40,361 bases of DNA from assembly GCF_000423225.1 (NCBI RefSeq), contig NZ_AUHO01000013.1, positions 1 to 40,361 on the forward strand, read 5' to 3'. Of the stretch, positions 19,949 through 29,815 are shown one piece after another (the first letter of the stretch is position 1; the number at the start of each line of letters is the position of its first letter). Origin of the DNA: Kaistia adipata DSM 17808 (GTDB taxonomy: Bacteria; Pseudomonadota; Alphaproteobacteria; Rhizobiales; Kaistiaceae). The notes under the pieces are model-generated. The model did not search any database. It saw only the letters and a list, made by a program, of their open reading frames with translations, and was not told where the DNA came from. A program made the translations under genes and the position numbers.

Positions 19949-21149
19949 ATTCCTTGGTGAGATCACAGGTCCAGACCGTCGCCCGGCCGCTGCCGAGGCC
20001 GATCGCGGCGGTGATCACGATTTCCTTGTTCTTCATGTAGGCCGAGGCGACGGCCTCCGAATAGTCGGGATCGCGCTCGCCCTCGAAGGCGACGCGGGTG
20101 TCGCCGAACGAGATCGAGAGCTTGTCGCGATCGGCCGGTTCGCCGGCCTTGCCGACCGCCATGACGACGCGACCCCAATTGGCGTCCTCGCCGGCCGCCG
20201 CGGTCTTGACCAGCGGCGAATTGGCGATCGAGAGCGCGATGCGCTTGGCGGAAGCGTCGGAGACCGCGCCCTCGACGCGGACTTCGATCAGCTTGCGGGC
20301 GCCCTCGCCGTCGCGCGCCACCTGCTGCGCGAGATCGAGCAGGATGGCGTCCAGCGCCGCCGCGAAATCGGCGAGACGCGGATCGGCCGGATCGGAGATC
20401 CGCTCGGCGCCTTCCGCCTGGCCAGTCGCGAACAGGAGCAGCGTGTCGGAGGTCGAGGTGTCGCTGTCGACGGTCACCGCGTTGAAGCTGCCCGCGACAC
20501 CCTTCGAGAGCAGCGACTGCAGGACGGGAGCGTCGATGGCGGCGTCGGTGGCGACGAAGGAGAGCATGGTCGCCATATCAGGCGCGATCATGCCGGCGCC
20601 CTTGGCGATGCCGTTGATCGTCACCGTGCCGGCGCCGAGCTTGACCGTGCGGGTCGCGCCCTTCGGGAAGGTGTCGGTCGTCATGATCGCGCGGGCGGCG
20701 TCGATCCAGGGGCCGGCGGCGGCGCGCGCCGCCGCATCCGGCAGGACCGCCGCGAACTTCTGGGCGTCGAGCGGCTCGCCGATCACGCCGGTGGAGGCGA
20801 GGAAGACCTCGTCGGGGCGGCAGCCCGCGACCTTGGCCGCCAGCTCGCCCTGCAGGCTCGTGGTCGCGCGGCCCTTCTTGCCGGTGAACGCGTTCGCGTT
20901 GCCCGAATTGACCAGCAGCGCCCGGGCGGTGCCGCCGGCGAGCGATTCCCGGCACCAGTCGACCGGTGCGGACGGGCATTTCGACTGGGTGAAGACGCCG
21001 GCGACCGTCGTTCCCTCGGCGAACAGCGCCAGGAAAACATCGAGGCGGTTCTTGTACTTGATGCCGGCCTCGGCGGTCGCGAAGCGGACGCCCTCGATCG
21101 GCGGCATGTCGGGGAAGGGAACGGCGAGCGGGGAGACGGCGGTGGACAT
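19917..21149 (-). CDS. argJ: Bifunctional glutamate N-acetyltransferase/amino-acid acetyltransferase ArgJ
   Basis: This 410-residue enzyme moves acetyl from N-acetylornithine to glutamate in the cyclic arginine pathway. In its bifunctional form it also makes N-acetylglutamate from acetyl-CoA. It is a self-cleaving N-terminal nucleophile hydrolase: the motif APDMATML places cleavage between A193 and the catalytic T194. Conserved [10 protein letters not shown] and the C-terminal [17 protein letters not shown] are seen. Whether acetyl-CoA use is retained cannot be read from sequence. GAGG precedes the ATG at 21149; the GNAT gene overlaps its stop. Confidence 0.97.
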   Translation of the reverse strand: MSTAVSPLAVPFPDMPPIEGVRFATAEAGIKYKNRLDVFLALFAEGTTVAGVFTQSKCPSAPVDWCRESLAGGTARALLVNSGNANAFTGKKGRATTSLQGELAAKVAGCRPDEVFLASTGVIGEPLDAQKFAAVLPDAAARAAAGPWIDAARAIMTTDTFPKGATRTVKLGAGTVTINGIAKGAGMIAPDMATMLSFVATDAAIDAPVLQSLLSKGVAGSFNAVTVDSDTSTSDTLLLFATGQAEGAERISDPADPRLADFAAALDAILLDLAQQVARDGEGARKLIEVRVEGAVSDASAKRIALSIANSPLVKTAAAGEDANWGRVVMAVGKAGEPADRDKLSISFGDTRVAFEGERDPDYSEAVASAYMKNKEIVITAAIGLGSGRATVWTCDLTKEYVAINGDYRS

Positions 21150-21250
21150 GATGCCTCGGCTGTTTCGGGCAACGGGAAAGCCATCCCTCTGCCCGAAGCC
21201 TCGGTCACACGCAAGCCGTTTAAGCGCGGCCCGGGACGCCCCACCCAGGC

Positions 21251-21277
21251 AAAAGGGCCGGACGATGTCCGGCCCTT
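21251..21277 (-). terminator. Intrinsic terminator of the parvulin gene
   Basis: Perfect 11-bp stem (21253-21263 with 21267-21277), 3-base loop, then a short T run on the - strand. It separates the parvulin gene from argJ, so argJ needs its own promoter, which I could not recognise. Confidence 0.85.
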
Positions 21278-21313
21278 CCGTTAGCGATCCGTTAACCCTC
21301 CGTCAGCGCGGGC

Positions 21314-22231
21314 CTACTGGGCCGGCGTCGCCGCCGGGGCCGCCTTCAGCGCCGGGTCGACGATCTCGACCTTGCCGTCGGCGCGCAGCTTCGAGACGGT
21401 ATCGACGAAGGTGTCGCGCAGCACCAGCTGGCGGACCTGGTCCTTGACCTGGTCATAGGTCGGCAGCGGCTGCTTGCGCTTCTCGACCGACTTGATGACG
21501 TGGTAGCCGTACTGCGACTTGACCGGCTTCTCGGTGTACTTGCCGGGCTCGAGCGCGAAGGCCGCGTCCTCGAACTCCTTGATCATCTTGCCCTTGGTGA
21601 AGAAGCCGAGATCGCCGCCCATCTTGCCCGAGCCGGGATCCTTGGACTTCTCCTCGGCGAGCTTGGCGAAGTCGCCGCCCTTGTCGAGCTCTTTGATGAT
21701 CGCCTTGGCCTCGTCCTCGGTCTCGACCAGGATGTGCGCGGCGTGGACTTCCTCCTCCGGCACGATCTTGGCGACTTCCGCCTCGTAGCGCTTCTTGACC
21801 GCCTCGTCGGTGACCGCGAGGTCGACCTTGGCGCGGAAGAACTCGTTGCGCAGCGCGCGGGCGCGCAACAGCGCCAGGCGACGCTGGAACTCCTCGGTCT
21901 TGTCGAGGCCGTCCTTCTCGGCGGCGCCGGCCATCAGGCGGAGGTCGACCAGCACGTCGAGGATCGCCTTGCGGCGCTGATCCGGCGCGACCTTGGCGAG
22001 CTCCTCGGCGAAGTCCTCGCTGGCGAGCGTCAGGTCGGCCTCGGTGATCGGCTCGCCATTGACGGTCGCCACCACGGTCTTCGGGTCGACCGGAGCCGGG
22101 GCCGCCGCGGCGGCCGCGTCCTTCGGCGCCGCGTCCTGGGCCGCCGCCGGCAGCGCCATCGCCATCAGGCCGAGCACGGCCAGGGCGGGGCCGCGCAGGG
22201 CCGTCAGGGAAGTTGAAACACGTGACGTCAT
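21314..22231 (-). CDS. Secreted parvulin-type peptidyl-prolyl isomerase
   Basis: This 305-residue protein has a signal peptide (VLGLMAMALPAAAQ, cleavage near 32-33), an Ala-rich linker, a SurA-like N-terminal region (ATVNGEPITEADLTLA, about 50-65) and a PpiC/rotamase domain (about 165-260; HAAHILVETEDEA, GGDLGFFTKGKM, YGYHVIKS). It should fold or escort envelope proteins in the periplasm; homologues are PrsA/SurA-like. I start at the ATG at 22231, where the signal peptide begins, although frames extend upstream. It is divergent from secA, so both act in the export pathway. Confidence 0.93.
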   Translation of the reverse strand: MTSRVSTSLTALRGPALAVLGLMAMALPAAAQDAAPKDAAAAAAPAPVDPKTVVATVNGEPITEADLTLASEDFAEELAKVAPDQRRKAILDVLVDLRLMAGAAEKDGLDKTEEFQRRLALLRARALRNEFFRAKVDLAVTDEAVKKRYEAEVAKIVPEEEVHAAHILVETEDEAKAIIKELDKGGDFAKLAEEKSKDPGSGKMGGDLGFFTKGKMIKEFEDAAFALEPGKYTEKPVKSQYGYHVIKSVEKRKQPLPTYDQVKDQVRQLVLRDTFVDTVSKLRADGKVEIVDPALKAAPAATPAQ

Positions 22232-22536
22232 GGACTTGTCCTGTTCCGTTACGGAGGGTTCCGACGGCGCGCAGGCTCTGCCCGCCGCGTTCGACTGCGT
22301 GGATCGGCTGCAATTCCGGCATTTTCCGGGCATTGCGCGTGCCGGCGTCCACGTTGACAACCATTGTGCCCCCTCTTATCTGTCTCGGAACTCGGCGTCC
22401 AGAACGCTGTGACGTCTGGGGTGACGGCGCACTTGCGGTTTCCGGCCTTCGTCGCAGCCGATGCGATCCGCCGACACCTGAAAACCCGGCGCCCAGCACC
22501 ACTTCGGGCGGTCCGGACCAACATCAAGGATGACCA
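22232..22536. other. Divergent regulatory region between the parvulin gene and secA
   Basis: About 305 bases with the secA promoter near 22354. Short frames on both strands run through it without credible domains; none looks like a SecM-type arrest peptide. Confidence 0.5.
22354..22382 (+). promoter_or_regulatory. Likely secA promoter
   Basis: Consensus TTGACA (22354-22359), 17 bases, then TATCTG (22377-22382). It would give a leader of about 150 bases before secA. Confidence 0.5.
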
Positions 22537-25254
22537 ATGGTCGGTCTCGGCTCGCTCGCGCGCAAAATCTTCGGCTCCGCCAATGACCGCCGCGTCAAGG
22601 GCTACCGACCGAAGGTCGCCCAGATCAACGCGCTGGAAGCCGAGCTCTCGAAGCTCTCCGACGACGAGCTGCGCGCCCGCACCGAACAGTTCAAGCGCGA
22701 GATCGCGGCCGGCAAGTCGGTCGACGACCTGCTGGTACCCGCCTTCGCCACCGTGCGCGAGGGCGCCAAGCGCGCGCTCGGCATGCGGCACTTCGACGTG
22801 CAGCTGATCGGCGGCATGGTGCTGAACGACGGCGCCATCTCGGAAATGAAGACGGGTGAAGGCAAGACGCTGGTGGCGACGCTGCCGGTCTACCTGAACG
22901 CGCTCACCGGCAAGGGCGTGCACGTCGTCACCGTGAACGACTACCTGGCCAGCCGCGACGCCGAATGGATGGGCAGGCTCTACCGCTTCCTCGGCCTGTC
23001 GGTCGGCGTCATCGTGCACGGCCTCGACGACGACCAGCGCCGTGCGGCCTATGCCTGCGACATCACCTACGGCACCAACAACGAGTACGGCTTCGATTAT
23101 CTGCGCGATAACATGAAGTACGAGCTCGGCCAGATGGTGCAGCGCCCGCATCACTACGCGATCGTCGACGAAGTCGACTCGATCCTGATCGACGAGGCGC
23201 GCACGCCGCTGATCATCTCCGGCCCGCTCGACGACCGCTCGGAGCTCTACAACACGATCGACGCCTTCATTCCGAAGCTGCTGCCGGAAGACTACGAGAT
23301 CGACGAGAAGCAGCGCACCGCCAGCTTCACCGAGGCCGGCAACGAGAAGCTCGAGCAGTTGCTCACCGAAGCGGGCCTGCTCAAGGGCGAGTCGCTCTAC
23401 GACGTCGAGAACGTCACCGTCGTGCACCACGTGAACCAGGGCCTGCGCGCCCACAAGCTGTTCCAGCGCGACAAGGACTACATCGTCAAGGACGACGAGG
23501 TCGTCATCATCGACGAGTTCACTGGCCGCATGATGCCGGGCCGGCGCTATTCGGAGGGCCTGCATCAGGCGCTCGAGGCGAAGGAACACGTCAAGATCCA
23601 GCCCGAGAACCAGACGCTCGCCTCGATCACCTTCCAGAACTATTTCCGCATGTACGAGAAGCTGGCCGGCATGACCGGCACGGCGCAGACGGAAGCGGCC
23701 GAGTTCATGGACATCTACGGGCTCGAGGTGATCGAGATCCCGACCAACGTTCCCGTCTCGCGCATCGACGATGACGACGAGGTCTACCGGACGGCGAACG
23801 AGAAGTACAAGGCGATCATCCGCGTGATCAAGGACTGTGCCCAGCGCGGCCAGCCCGTGCTCGTCGGCACCACCTCGATCGAGAAGTCGGAACTGCTTGC
23901 GGACCTCCTGAAGAAGGAAAAGGTCCCGCACCAGGTGCTGAACGCCCGCTATCACGAGCAGGAAGCCTATATCGTCGCCCAGGCCGGCGTGCCCGGCGCC
24001 GTGACGATTGCGACGAACATGGCCGGCCGCGGCACCGACATCAAGCTCGGCGGCAACCTCGAGATGCGCATCGAGCGCGAGCTCGGCGAGGTTCTCGACG
24101 AGGCGGAGCGCAATCGCCGGATCGAGGAGATCAAGGCCGAGATCGCGACGCTGAAGGAGAAGGCGCTCGCCGCCGGCGGCCTCTACGTCATCGGCACCGA
24201 GCGGCACGAGAGCCGCCGCATCGACAACCAGCTGCGCGGCCGTTCCGGCCGCCAGGGCGACCCCGGCCATTCGCATTTCTTCCTGTCGCTGCAGGACGAC
24301 CTGATGCGCATCTTCGGCTCGGAGCGCATGGACAGCATGCTGCAGAAGCTCGGCCTCAAGGAGGACGAGGCGATCGTCCATCCCTGGATCAACCGGGCGC
24401 TTGAGAAGGCGCAGCAGAAGGTCGAGGCGCGCAACTTCGACATCCGCAAGAACCTGCTCAAATACGACGACGTCATGAACGACCAGCGCAAGGTCATCTT
24501 CGACCAGCGCATCGAGCTGATGGCTGACGAAGACGTCAGCGCCACCGTCGAAGACATGCGCAACGAGGTCATTGCCGGCCTCGTCTCCAAGCACATCCCG
24601 GAAAAGGCCTATCCCGAGCAGTGGGACGCCAAGGGTCTGCACGAGGCGCTGATCGCCGCCGTCAATCTCGATCTGCCGATCGAGGCCTGGGCGGCCGAGG
24701 ACGGCATCGCCGACGCCGAGGTGCTGGAGCGCGTGCAGAAGGCCGGCGACGAAGCCGCCGCGGCGCGCACCGAGCGCTTCTCGCCGACCGTCATGCGCCA
24801 GGTCGAGAAGGCCGTGCTGCTGCAGACGCTCGACCACCTGTGGCGCGAGCACCTGGTCACGCTCGACCATCTGCGCCAGGTCATCGGCTTCCGCGGCTAC
24901 GCCCAGCGCGACCCGCTGAACGAATACAAGACGGAATCCTTCGAGCTGTTCGAGGGCATGCTACAGAGCCTGCGCGAGGCCGTCACGGCGCAGATGATGC
25001 GCGTCGAGATCATGCAGTCGCCGCCGCTGGCGCCGGACGACATGGACGACATGCAGGCGATGCATCTCGACCCGCTGTCGGGCGAGAACGAGTTCGACCA
25101 GCCGCTGCTGCAGAACGCCGACGCCGCCGCCGGCTTCGCGGCGCTCGGCGTCGACCCGAACGACCCGACGACCTGGAGCCGCCTGCAGCGCAACGCCCCC
25201 TGCCCCTGCGGCTCGGGCAAGAAGTTCAAGCACTGCCACGGCAAGCTCGCCTGA
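22537..25254 (+). CDS. secA: Preprotein translocase ATPase SecA
   Basis: This 905-residue motor pushes unfolded preproteins through SecYEG. Walker A MKTGEGKT (about 103-110), the [20 protein letters not shown] segment of NBD1, the preprotein cross-linking domain, NBD2 with [10 protein letters not shown], and the helical scaffold are all present. The extreme C-terminus [15 protein letters not shown] is the zinc-binding tail that contacts SecB. AAGGA lies 6 bases before the ATG. It is monocistronic, with a promoter at about 22354 and a strong terminator after the stop. Confidence 0.99.
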   Translation: MVGLGSLARKIFGSANDRRVKGYRPKVAQINALEAELSKLSDDELRARTEQFKREIAAGKSVDDLLVPAFATVREGAKRALGMRHFDVQLIGGMVLNDGAISEMKTGEGKTLVATLPVYLNALTGKGVHVVTVNDYLASRDAEWMGRLYRFLGLSVGVIVHGLDDDQRRAAYACDITYGTNNEYGFDYLRDNMKYELGQMVQRPHHYAIVDEVDSILIDEARTPLIISGPLDDRSELYNTIDAFIPKLLPEDYEIDEKQRTASFTEAGNEKLEQLLTEAGLLKGESLYDVENVTVVHHVNQGLRAHKLFQRDKDYIVKDDEVVIIDEFTGRMMPGRRYSEGLHQALEAKEHVKIQPENQTLASITFQNYFRMYEKLAGMTGTAQTEAAEFMDIYGLEVIEIPTNVPVSRIDDDDEVYRTANEKYKAIIRVIKDCAQRGQPVLVGTTSIEKSELLADLLKKEKVPHQVLNARYHEQEAYIVAQAGVPGAVTIATNMAGRGTDIKLGGNLEMRIERELGEVLDEAERNRRIEEIKAEIATLKEKALAAGGLYVIGTERHESRRIDNQLRGRSGRQGDPGHSHFFLSLQDDLMRIFGSERMDSMLQKLGLKEDEAIVHPWINRALEKAQQKVEARNFDIRKNLLKYDDVMNDQRKVIFDQRIELMADEDVSATVEDMRNEVIAGLVSKHIPEKAYPEQWDAKGLHEALIAAVNLDLPIEAWAAEDGIADAEVLERVQKAGDEAAAARTERFSPTVMRQVEKAVLLQTLDHLWREHLVTLDHLRQVIGFRGYAQRDPLNEYKTESFELFEGMLQSLREAVTAQMMRVEIMQSPPLAPDDMDDMQAMHLDPLSGENEFDQPLLQNADAAAGFAALGVDPNDPTTWSRLQRNAPCPCGSGKKFKHCHGKLA

Positions 25255-25286
25255 GACAAATCCCGCATCCCAAGCGGTCACCACGA

Positions 25287-25318
25287 GCCCGGCATCCCCA
25301 GATGCCGGGCTTTTTTTT
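25287..25318 (+). terminator. Intrinsic terminator of secA
   Basis: Perfect 10-bp stem (25287-25296 with 25301-25310), 4-base loop and eight Ts, 32 bases after the secA stop. Confidence 0.95.
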
Positions 25319-25520
25319 GTTTTGGGGCGTTGGGAGGCTGGGTCGGCGCCTCGCAGGAGGCTCGGGCGCAGGGCGAGGCACAAGCCTGACCGATGCGCAA
25401 CCATCACCCTCATCATGCTGAGGAGGCCCGAAGGGCCGTCTCGAAGCACGCAGAGCGGCCGTACCGTCGGTAGCCGGCACAACGACCGTGCATCCTTCGG
25501 GCCCAAGCTGCGCTCGGGCG

Positions 25521-25541
25521 CCTCAGTGTCTGGCCCGTAAT
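25521..25541 (+). repeat. Dispersed repeat, copy 1
   Basis: A 21-base unit with core AGTGTCTGGCCCGTAAT. Copy 2 (25719-25739) is inverted and differs at one base, and copy 3 (40025-40045) also differs at one base. Copies 1 and 2 bound a 219-base segment as terminal inverted repeats. Confidence 0.85.
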
Positions 25542-25560
25542 GCAGGGGGCACTCTACTTT

Positions 25561-25693
25561 CACCTCTCCCTGAGGGAGAGGTCGACGACCGAAGGCCGGC
25601 GGGTGAGGGGTTGCGCCCTATCCGGATGGTTCCCTACCCCCTCACCCGGAGTTTCGCTCCGACCTCTCCCCATGGGAGAGGTGAGGTGAAGGG
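25561..25693. repeat. Long palindromic intergenic repeat, copy A
   Basis: The element opens with CACCTCTCCC, contains GGCCGGCGGGTGAGGGG near 25593-25610, and closes with CCCTCACCCGGAG and CCTCTCCCCATGGGAGAGGT, so its ends are imperfectly complementary. Further copies are at 25963-26122 and 31627-31792. It lies wholly between copies 1 and 2 of the 21-base repeat. Confidence 0.85.
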
Positions 25694-25718
25694 AATGCGG
25701 TGTGGCGGGCCTTGTCGA

Positions 25719-25739
25719 ATTACGGGCCAGACACTCAGG
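25719..25739 (-). repeat. Dispersed repeat, copy 2 (inverted)
   Basis: Inverted relative to copy 1, 20 of 21 bases identical. Identity with copy 3 at 40019-40045 extends to about 27 bases (adding CATCAT on its 5' side). Confidence 0.85.
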
Positions 25740-25806
25740 ATGATGAATATGGAGCGCGGCATGACGGCTGAACTACGCCAAGCCCCTGAAGAGGCACGCG
25801 ACTGCC

Positions 25807-25936
25807 CCCTCCCCCTTGTGGGGAGGGATGGGGTGGGGGTGCCACCTCGGTATGGAGAGGTTCGCTCCGGGCTGCGACACTCGCTAAGGCGGCGGAGCCG
25901 GTACCCCCTCCCTGACCCTCCCCACAAGGGGGAGGG
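25807..25936. repeat. Inverted repeat with perfect 21-bp arms
   Basis: Arms 25807-25827 and 25916-25936 are exact reverse complements, CCCTCCCCCTTGTGGGGAGG being the first 20 bases of the left arm. Imperfect pairing continues inward for about a dozen more bases. It resembles widespread Rhizobiales GC-rich intergenic repeats. Confidence 0.85.
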
Positions 25937-25962
25937 AATTTGGGGCGGTTCCCGATGCTCAG

Positions 25963-26122
25963 CTCCCCTCACTTCTCCCATGGGGAGAGGTCGACGGCCG
26001 GAGGCCGGCGGGTGAGGGGCTGCGTCCTCGAAGATCTGGCCTCGGTGGCGTCCCGTTCGGGGCGTTCCCTACCCCCTTCCCCGGCCTGCGGGCCGACCTC
26101 TCCCCAGGGGAGAGGTGAAGGG
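25963..26122. repeat. Long palindromic intergenic repeat, copy B
   Basis: Shares with copy A and copy C the pieces GGGGAGAGGTCGACGGCCG, GGCCGGCGGGTGAGGGG and a terminal CGACCTCTCCCC-AGGGGAGAGGTGAA. The centre differs. It ends about 45 bases after the L,D-transpeptidase stop on the opposite strand, so it could help end that transcript. Confidence 0.8.
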
Positions 26123-26166
26123 GTCTGCCCATGCGCGACGGGGAGCCCGAAGGGAGTGGAGCCCCC

Positions 26167-27330
26167 TTACGACGGCTGGCGGCGCTTGAACTTGTCCCAG
26201 AAGCCCGGCTTCTTCTCGGCGGCCGGCGGAACCTGGGCCGGCTCCATCGACATGCGGACGGGCGACGGCACCGGAATCGGCATGTCGGGCGCCGGCACGC
26301 CGCCGATCGCGAGCGAGGCGGCATTGCCCTCGGCGACGACCGGGTTCGCGAAGGCGGCTGGCGAGGCGGCGACCGCGGCCGCGTCGGCGGAGGCCTGGCG
26401 GGCGGCGACGTCCGCCGCTGCCTTGGCGGCGGCGACCTGGTCCTGACCGTCGAGCTTGGCGGCGGTCGCGACGAAGATCTGCTGGTCCCTGGCCTGCTTC
26501 TGCTTGACCGCGGCCTCCAGCATCTCCGGAACGCGCATGTCCGCCGGACAGGCAGCGGACGCATTCAGCTTGCTGCCGGTATTGACATTGAAGACGTAGC
26601 GCTTGTCGCAGACGCCGACGACGGGCGGCTTGCGCGTGACCTCGAAATGGTCGCTGCCGTCCTTCAGCATCTGCCAGAACGGCATGTTCGGGTCGTTGCG
26701 ATGGCGGGCCATGTTCTCGGCCGTCATCCGGAACGGATAGAGATGCACCTCGAAGGAGCGCTGGCCGCCGATGAAGGAGTCGCGCGCCAGCCAGTAGATC
26801 TCGCCGGCGGAATCGTCGGTCATCGAATAGCAGCCGGCCGAGGAGCAGGCGCCATGCACCATCAGATTGGTGCCATAGCGGCCGAGCGACTGGTCGAAGG
26901 CATTCGGGAAGCCGATGTCGAACGACAGGTAGTAGCTCGAATTCGGGTTCATCTGGCCGGGACGGACGGTATAGAAGCCCTCAGGCGCCTGGCGGTCGCC
27001 TTCCTTGATCTTCGGGCCGAGCTTGCCGGACCATTTGCAGATCGAATAGGTCTTGAGCAGGCCATAGGTGCCGTCGCGGCGCTGCTTCCAGACCTCGAAC
27101 TCGGATGTTTCCTTGAAGGAGCGGATATAGATCGGCGCCTTCGCATCCATGTTGAGCTGCTCCATCTTCGCCTTGATCTTGGCGGGGAGCGGCTTCATGT
27201 GCTTCGGCACGCCGGCATCCTGGCAGGCGGCGAGCGCCAGGCCTGCGGCGACCACCAGGGCCGCCTTGCGGAGACGCGAGAAAAGAACGGAACCCGAAAA
27301 CGCGGAACCTGACCGAACGGACCCTGACAT
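26167..27330 (-). CDS. Lipoprotein-type L,D-transpeptidase (YkuD/YafK family)
   Basis: This 387-residue protein probably cross-links or trims peptidoglycan in the periplasm. A signal with lipobox LALAACQ puts the lipidated Cys at C36. The catalytic domain (about 64-215) ends in the HGACSSAGCYSM motif, giving H159 and nucleophile C167. The order and PNSSYYLSFDIGFPNAFD segment match the YafK/ErfK-like DUF2195-type branch. The last 150 residues are Ala/Lys/Gln-rich, probably a coiled or flexible stretch, then a basic end KKPGFWDKFKRR. AGGGGT precedes the ATG at 27330. It stands alone between repeats and accA. Confidence 0.92.
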   Translation of the reverse strand: MSGSVRSGSAFSGSVLFSRLRKAALVVAAGLALAACQDAGVPKHMKPLPAKIKAKMEQLNMDAKAPIYIRSFKETSEFEVWKQRRDGTYGLLKTYSICKWSGKLGPKIKEGDRQAPEGFYTVRPGQMNPNSSYYLSFDIGFPNAFDQSLGRYGTNLMVHGACSSAGCYSMTDDSAGEIYWLARDSFIGGQRSFEVHLYPFRMTAENMARHRNDPNMPFWQMLKDGSDHFEVTRKPPVVGVCDKRYVFNVNTGSKLNASAACPADMRVPEMLEAAVKQKQARDQQIFVATAAKLDGQDQVAAAKAAADVAARQASADAAAVAASPAAFANPVVAEGNAASLAIGGVPAPDMPIPVPSPVRMSMEPAQVPPAAEKKPGFWDKFKRRQPS

Positions 27331-27461
27331 GGACACCCCTGTGGAGCCCTCGCCAAGCCGCGAAGCCGCTCCATCCCGTCTCTTACGCGATCGCACGCCC
27401 CGGAACGGGACGTGCAGATCGAATCATATGCTCTTTAAGCTGGAAGACGGGCGGAATCGTG

Positions 27462-28415
27462 TCAAAGAGACCGGCCGATGGCGAGAAACTTCTCGCGGCG
27501 CTGGCGCTTGATCTCGGTCTCGGACATGCCCTGGAAGCTGGCGAGCGCCTGCTCGATCGCCTTGCCCGTCGCTTCCACCGCCGCGTCGGGATCGCGATGG
27601 GCGCCGCCCATCGGCTCGGGAATGATCTCGTCGATGACGTGGAAGCGGAACAGGTCCTGCGCCGTGATCTTCATGTTGGTGGCGGCATCCTGGGCGCGGC
27701 TGCCGTCGCGCCAGAGGATCGAGGCCGCGCCTTCCGGCGAGATCACGCTGTAGATCGAATGCTCCAGCATCAGCACGCGGTTGGCGGTGGCGATCGCGAT
27801 CGCACCGCCCGAACCGCCCTCGCCGATGATGACGGAGACGTTCGGCGTGCCGAGGCCAAGCGCCGCCTCGGTCGAGCGCGCGATCGCCTCGGCCTGGCCG
27901 CGTTCCTCGGCGTCGATGCCGGGATAGGCGCCGGCGGTGTCGACCAGCGCGATCACCGGCAGTTGGAAGCGCTCGGCCAGTTCCATGATGCGCACGGCCT
28001 TGCGGTAGCCCTCGGGCCGGGCCATGCCGAAATTGTGGCGCAGCCGGCTCTCCGTGTCATGGCCCTTTTCCTGGCCCATGACGGCGACCGGGCGGCCGCG
28101 GAAGCGGCCGAAGCCGGCGAGAATCGCCTGGTCCTCGCCAAACTTGCGATCGCCGGCGAGCGGCGTGAAGTCGGTGATCAGGCGCTTCGCGTAATCGACG
28201 AAATGCGGCCGGTCCGGGTGGCGAGCCACCTGGGTCTTCTGCCAGGGCGTGAGCTTGGCATAGATGTCGGCGAGCGCCTGGCCGGCTTTCGCCTCCAGCT
28301 TGGTGATCTCGTCACCGACCGCGACGGCATCGCCCTTCTCGGCAAGGGCGCGCAGTTCCTGCACCTTGCCCTGGAGATCGGCGACGGGTTTTTCGAATTC
28401 TAGAAAGGTTCGCAT
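27462..28415 (-). CDS. accA: Acetyl-CoA carboxylase carboxyltransferase subunit alpha
   Basis: This 317-residue subunit pairs with AccD to move CO2 from biotin-AccB to acetyl-CoA, making malonyl-CoA for fatty acids. The start MRTFLEFEKPVADL, DTAGAYPGIDAEERGQ, GEGGSGGAIAI and SPEGAASILWRD are all family signatures. AAGG lies 6 bases before the ATG at 28415. In-frame codons before it are dropped because homologues begin here. It follows xerD by 127 bases. Confidence 0.98.
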   Translation of the reverse strand: MRTFLEFEKPVADLQGKVQELRALAEKGDAVAVGDEITKLEAKAGQALADIYAKLTPWQKTQVARHPDRPHFVDYAKRLITDFTPLAGDRKFGEDQAILAGFGRFRGRPVAVMGQEKGHDTESRLRHNFGMARPEGYRKAVRIMELAERFQLPVIALVDTAGAYPGIDAEERGQAEAIARSTEAALGLGTPNVSVIIGEGGSGGAIAIATANRVLMLEHSIYSVISPEGAASILWRDGSRAQDAATNMKITAQDLFRFHVIDEIIPEPMGGAHRDPDAAVEATGKAIEQALASFQGMSETEIKRQRREKFLAIGRSL

Positions 28416-28542
28416 CCAGACCTTCAAGCCGTACAAACATGGCTTAGTGTGGGCGGCCGGACAGACCTCCCCGAAAGTGGGCGCACACTGGCTGCAAGGC
28501 CCGGCGGTGTCAAGCGGACCCGATCGTCAGGCGTGATGTCGG

Positions 28543-29502
28543 TCACGATTTTGCCAGCGGGTGGTGGTCGGCGACGAGCGCGCGCAGCCGCTCCTCCAGC
28601 ACATGGGTGTAGATCTGCGTCGTCGAGATGTCGGCGTGCCCCAGCAGTTGCTGGACGATGCGGAGATCGGCGCCGTTCTGCAGCAGATGGCTGGCAAAGG
28701 CATGGCGCAGCACATGCGGCGACACGCGCGCTGCCGGAATGCCGGCGGCGACGGCGAGGTCCTTCAGGTCGCGGGCGAAGGCCTGCCGCGTCAGCGTGCC
28801 GCTGTCGCCGAAGGACGGGAACAGCCATTGCCCGCTCGGCGCCTTGCCCTCATGCTCGCGGCGCAGCGCCACATAGCGGCCGATCGCCTCGCGGGCGCGG
28901 CCGGTCAGCGGCACCATGCGCTCCTTGTTGCCCTTGCCGCGCACGATCAGCACGCGCAGATCCGGCCGCGCGGCGGAGGACGGCAATGCCACCAGCTCGG
29001 AGACGCGCATGCCGGAGGCGTAGAGCGTCTCCAGCAGCGCCGCGAGCCGCGCGGCGCGGAGCGCGGCCGCCGCCGTCTTCGCCGCGCCGACATTTCCTTC
29101 CGCCGTCGCCAACAGCCGGTCGACTTCGGCCTCCGACAGCACCTTGGGGATCGGCACCTTGCGCTTCGGCCCCTCGACGATGCCGGAGGGATCGTCGCGA
29201 CGCACGCCCTCGGTGAACAGGAAGCGGTGCATTTGCCTGAGCGCCGAGAGCCGGCGCGCGGCCGAGGAGGCGGCGAAGCCCCTGACCTCGAGATCGACCA
29301 GATAGGCGCGCACGTCGGCGAGCGCCGCCCGCTCGAAGTCGAGCCCGCGGCCGACGAGGAAATCGGCGTAGTCCTCGAGGTCGCGGCGATAGGAGGAGAG
29401 CGTGTGCGGCGAGGCGCCGCGCTCGGCGCTCATCATCTCGAGGAACGCCTCCAGGTGGTGCAGCCCGGCCTGCGACCGCCCGGCCTTCGTCTTCGCGGCC
29501 AT
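28543..29502 (-). CDS. xerD: Tyrosine recombinase XerD
   Basis: This 319-residue recombinase resolves chromosome dimers at dif with XerC. The N-terminal SAM-like core-binding domain (about 12-100) precedes the catalytic domain with R166, K190, H263, R266, H289 and the nucleophile Y298. The [19 protein letters not shown] and [15 protein letters not shown] segments are typical of XerD. The context beside accA and aroK is the chromosomal xerD locus of Rhizobiales, not a mobile integrase. Its ATG shares one base with the stop of the small gene upstream (TGATG). Confidence 0.95.
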   Translation of the reverse strand: MAAKTKAGRSQAGLHHLEAFLEMMSAERGASPHTLSSYRRDLEDYADFLVGRGLDFERAALADVRAYLVDLEVRGFAASSAARRLSALRQMHRFLFTEGVRRDDPSGIVEGPKRKVPIPKVLSEAEVDRLLATAEGNVGAAKTAAAALRAARLAALLETLYASGMRVSELVALPSSAARPDLRVLIVRGKGNKERMVPLTGRAREAIGRYVALRREHEGKAPSGQWLFPSFGDSGTLTRQAFARDLKDLAVAAGIPAARVSPHVLRHAFASHLLQNGADLRIVQQLLGHADISTTQIYTHVLEERLRALVADHHPLAKS

Positions 29503-29651
29503 CAGGGCTCCTGCAACAGCTTGTCGGTGGGAATGCGGATGGAGATCTCGCGCGGCGTCGGCTCGACGAAATTGGCCAGCGCGAACACCGCGGCATAGCC
29601 GGCGAGCGCCAGCAGGATACAGGCGACGATGAAGCGCGACAGGGTCGGCAT
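29502..29651 (-). CDS. Small single-pass membrane protein, coupled to xerD
   Basis: This 49-residue protein has a hydrophobic helix (about 7-28, [19 protein letters not shown]) and a short outer tail with [20 protein letters not shown] do not recognise the family, but such short proteins between xerD and aroK occur in Rhizobiales. Stop and xerD start overlap as TGATG, so translation is probably coupled. AGG-containing purine-rich sequence lies before the ATG. Function unknown. Confidence 0.75.
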   Translation of the reverse strand: MPTLSRFIVACILLALAGYAAVFALANFVEPTPREISIRIPTDKLLQEP

Positions 29652-29815
29652 GGGCCGGCGACGGACCTCCGGGAACGGGTCCTCCGTTATGGCCGGGTCC
29701 GGGCGACGATGGCAAGAGAGCCCGTCGCGCTCCCGATCCGCCGCGCGAGCCGCGTCACCAGGGGGCCCCGAGGGTCGCCAATGGTTGCCAAGCCATGCTT
29801 GCGCCAGGCACACGC

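Larger units (their letters stand above)
25255..26166. other. Repeat-filled intergenic region of about 0.9 kb
   Basis: No gene is supported. It holds the secA terminator, a degenerate GC-rich palindrome with GGCCCGAAGGGCC near 25430, an inverted pair of a dispersed 21-bp repeat, two copies of a longer palindromic repeat and a separate 21-bp-armed inverted repeat, each listed separately. Short open frames are repeat-derived and low in plausibility. Confidence 0.8.

Noticed and set aside
22364-22807. Possible SecM-like leader peptide before secA
   Set aside because: The frame overlaps secA out of phase, has no export signal or arrest motif, and no good ribosome site.
22249-24870. 873-codon open frame antisense to secA
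   Set aside because: Same shadow effect; composition is that of a reverse-strand frame and secA is complete.
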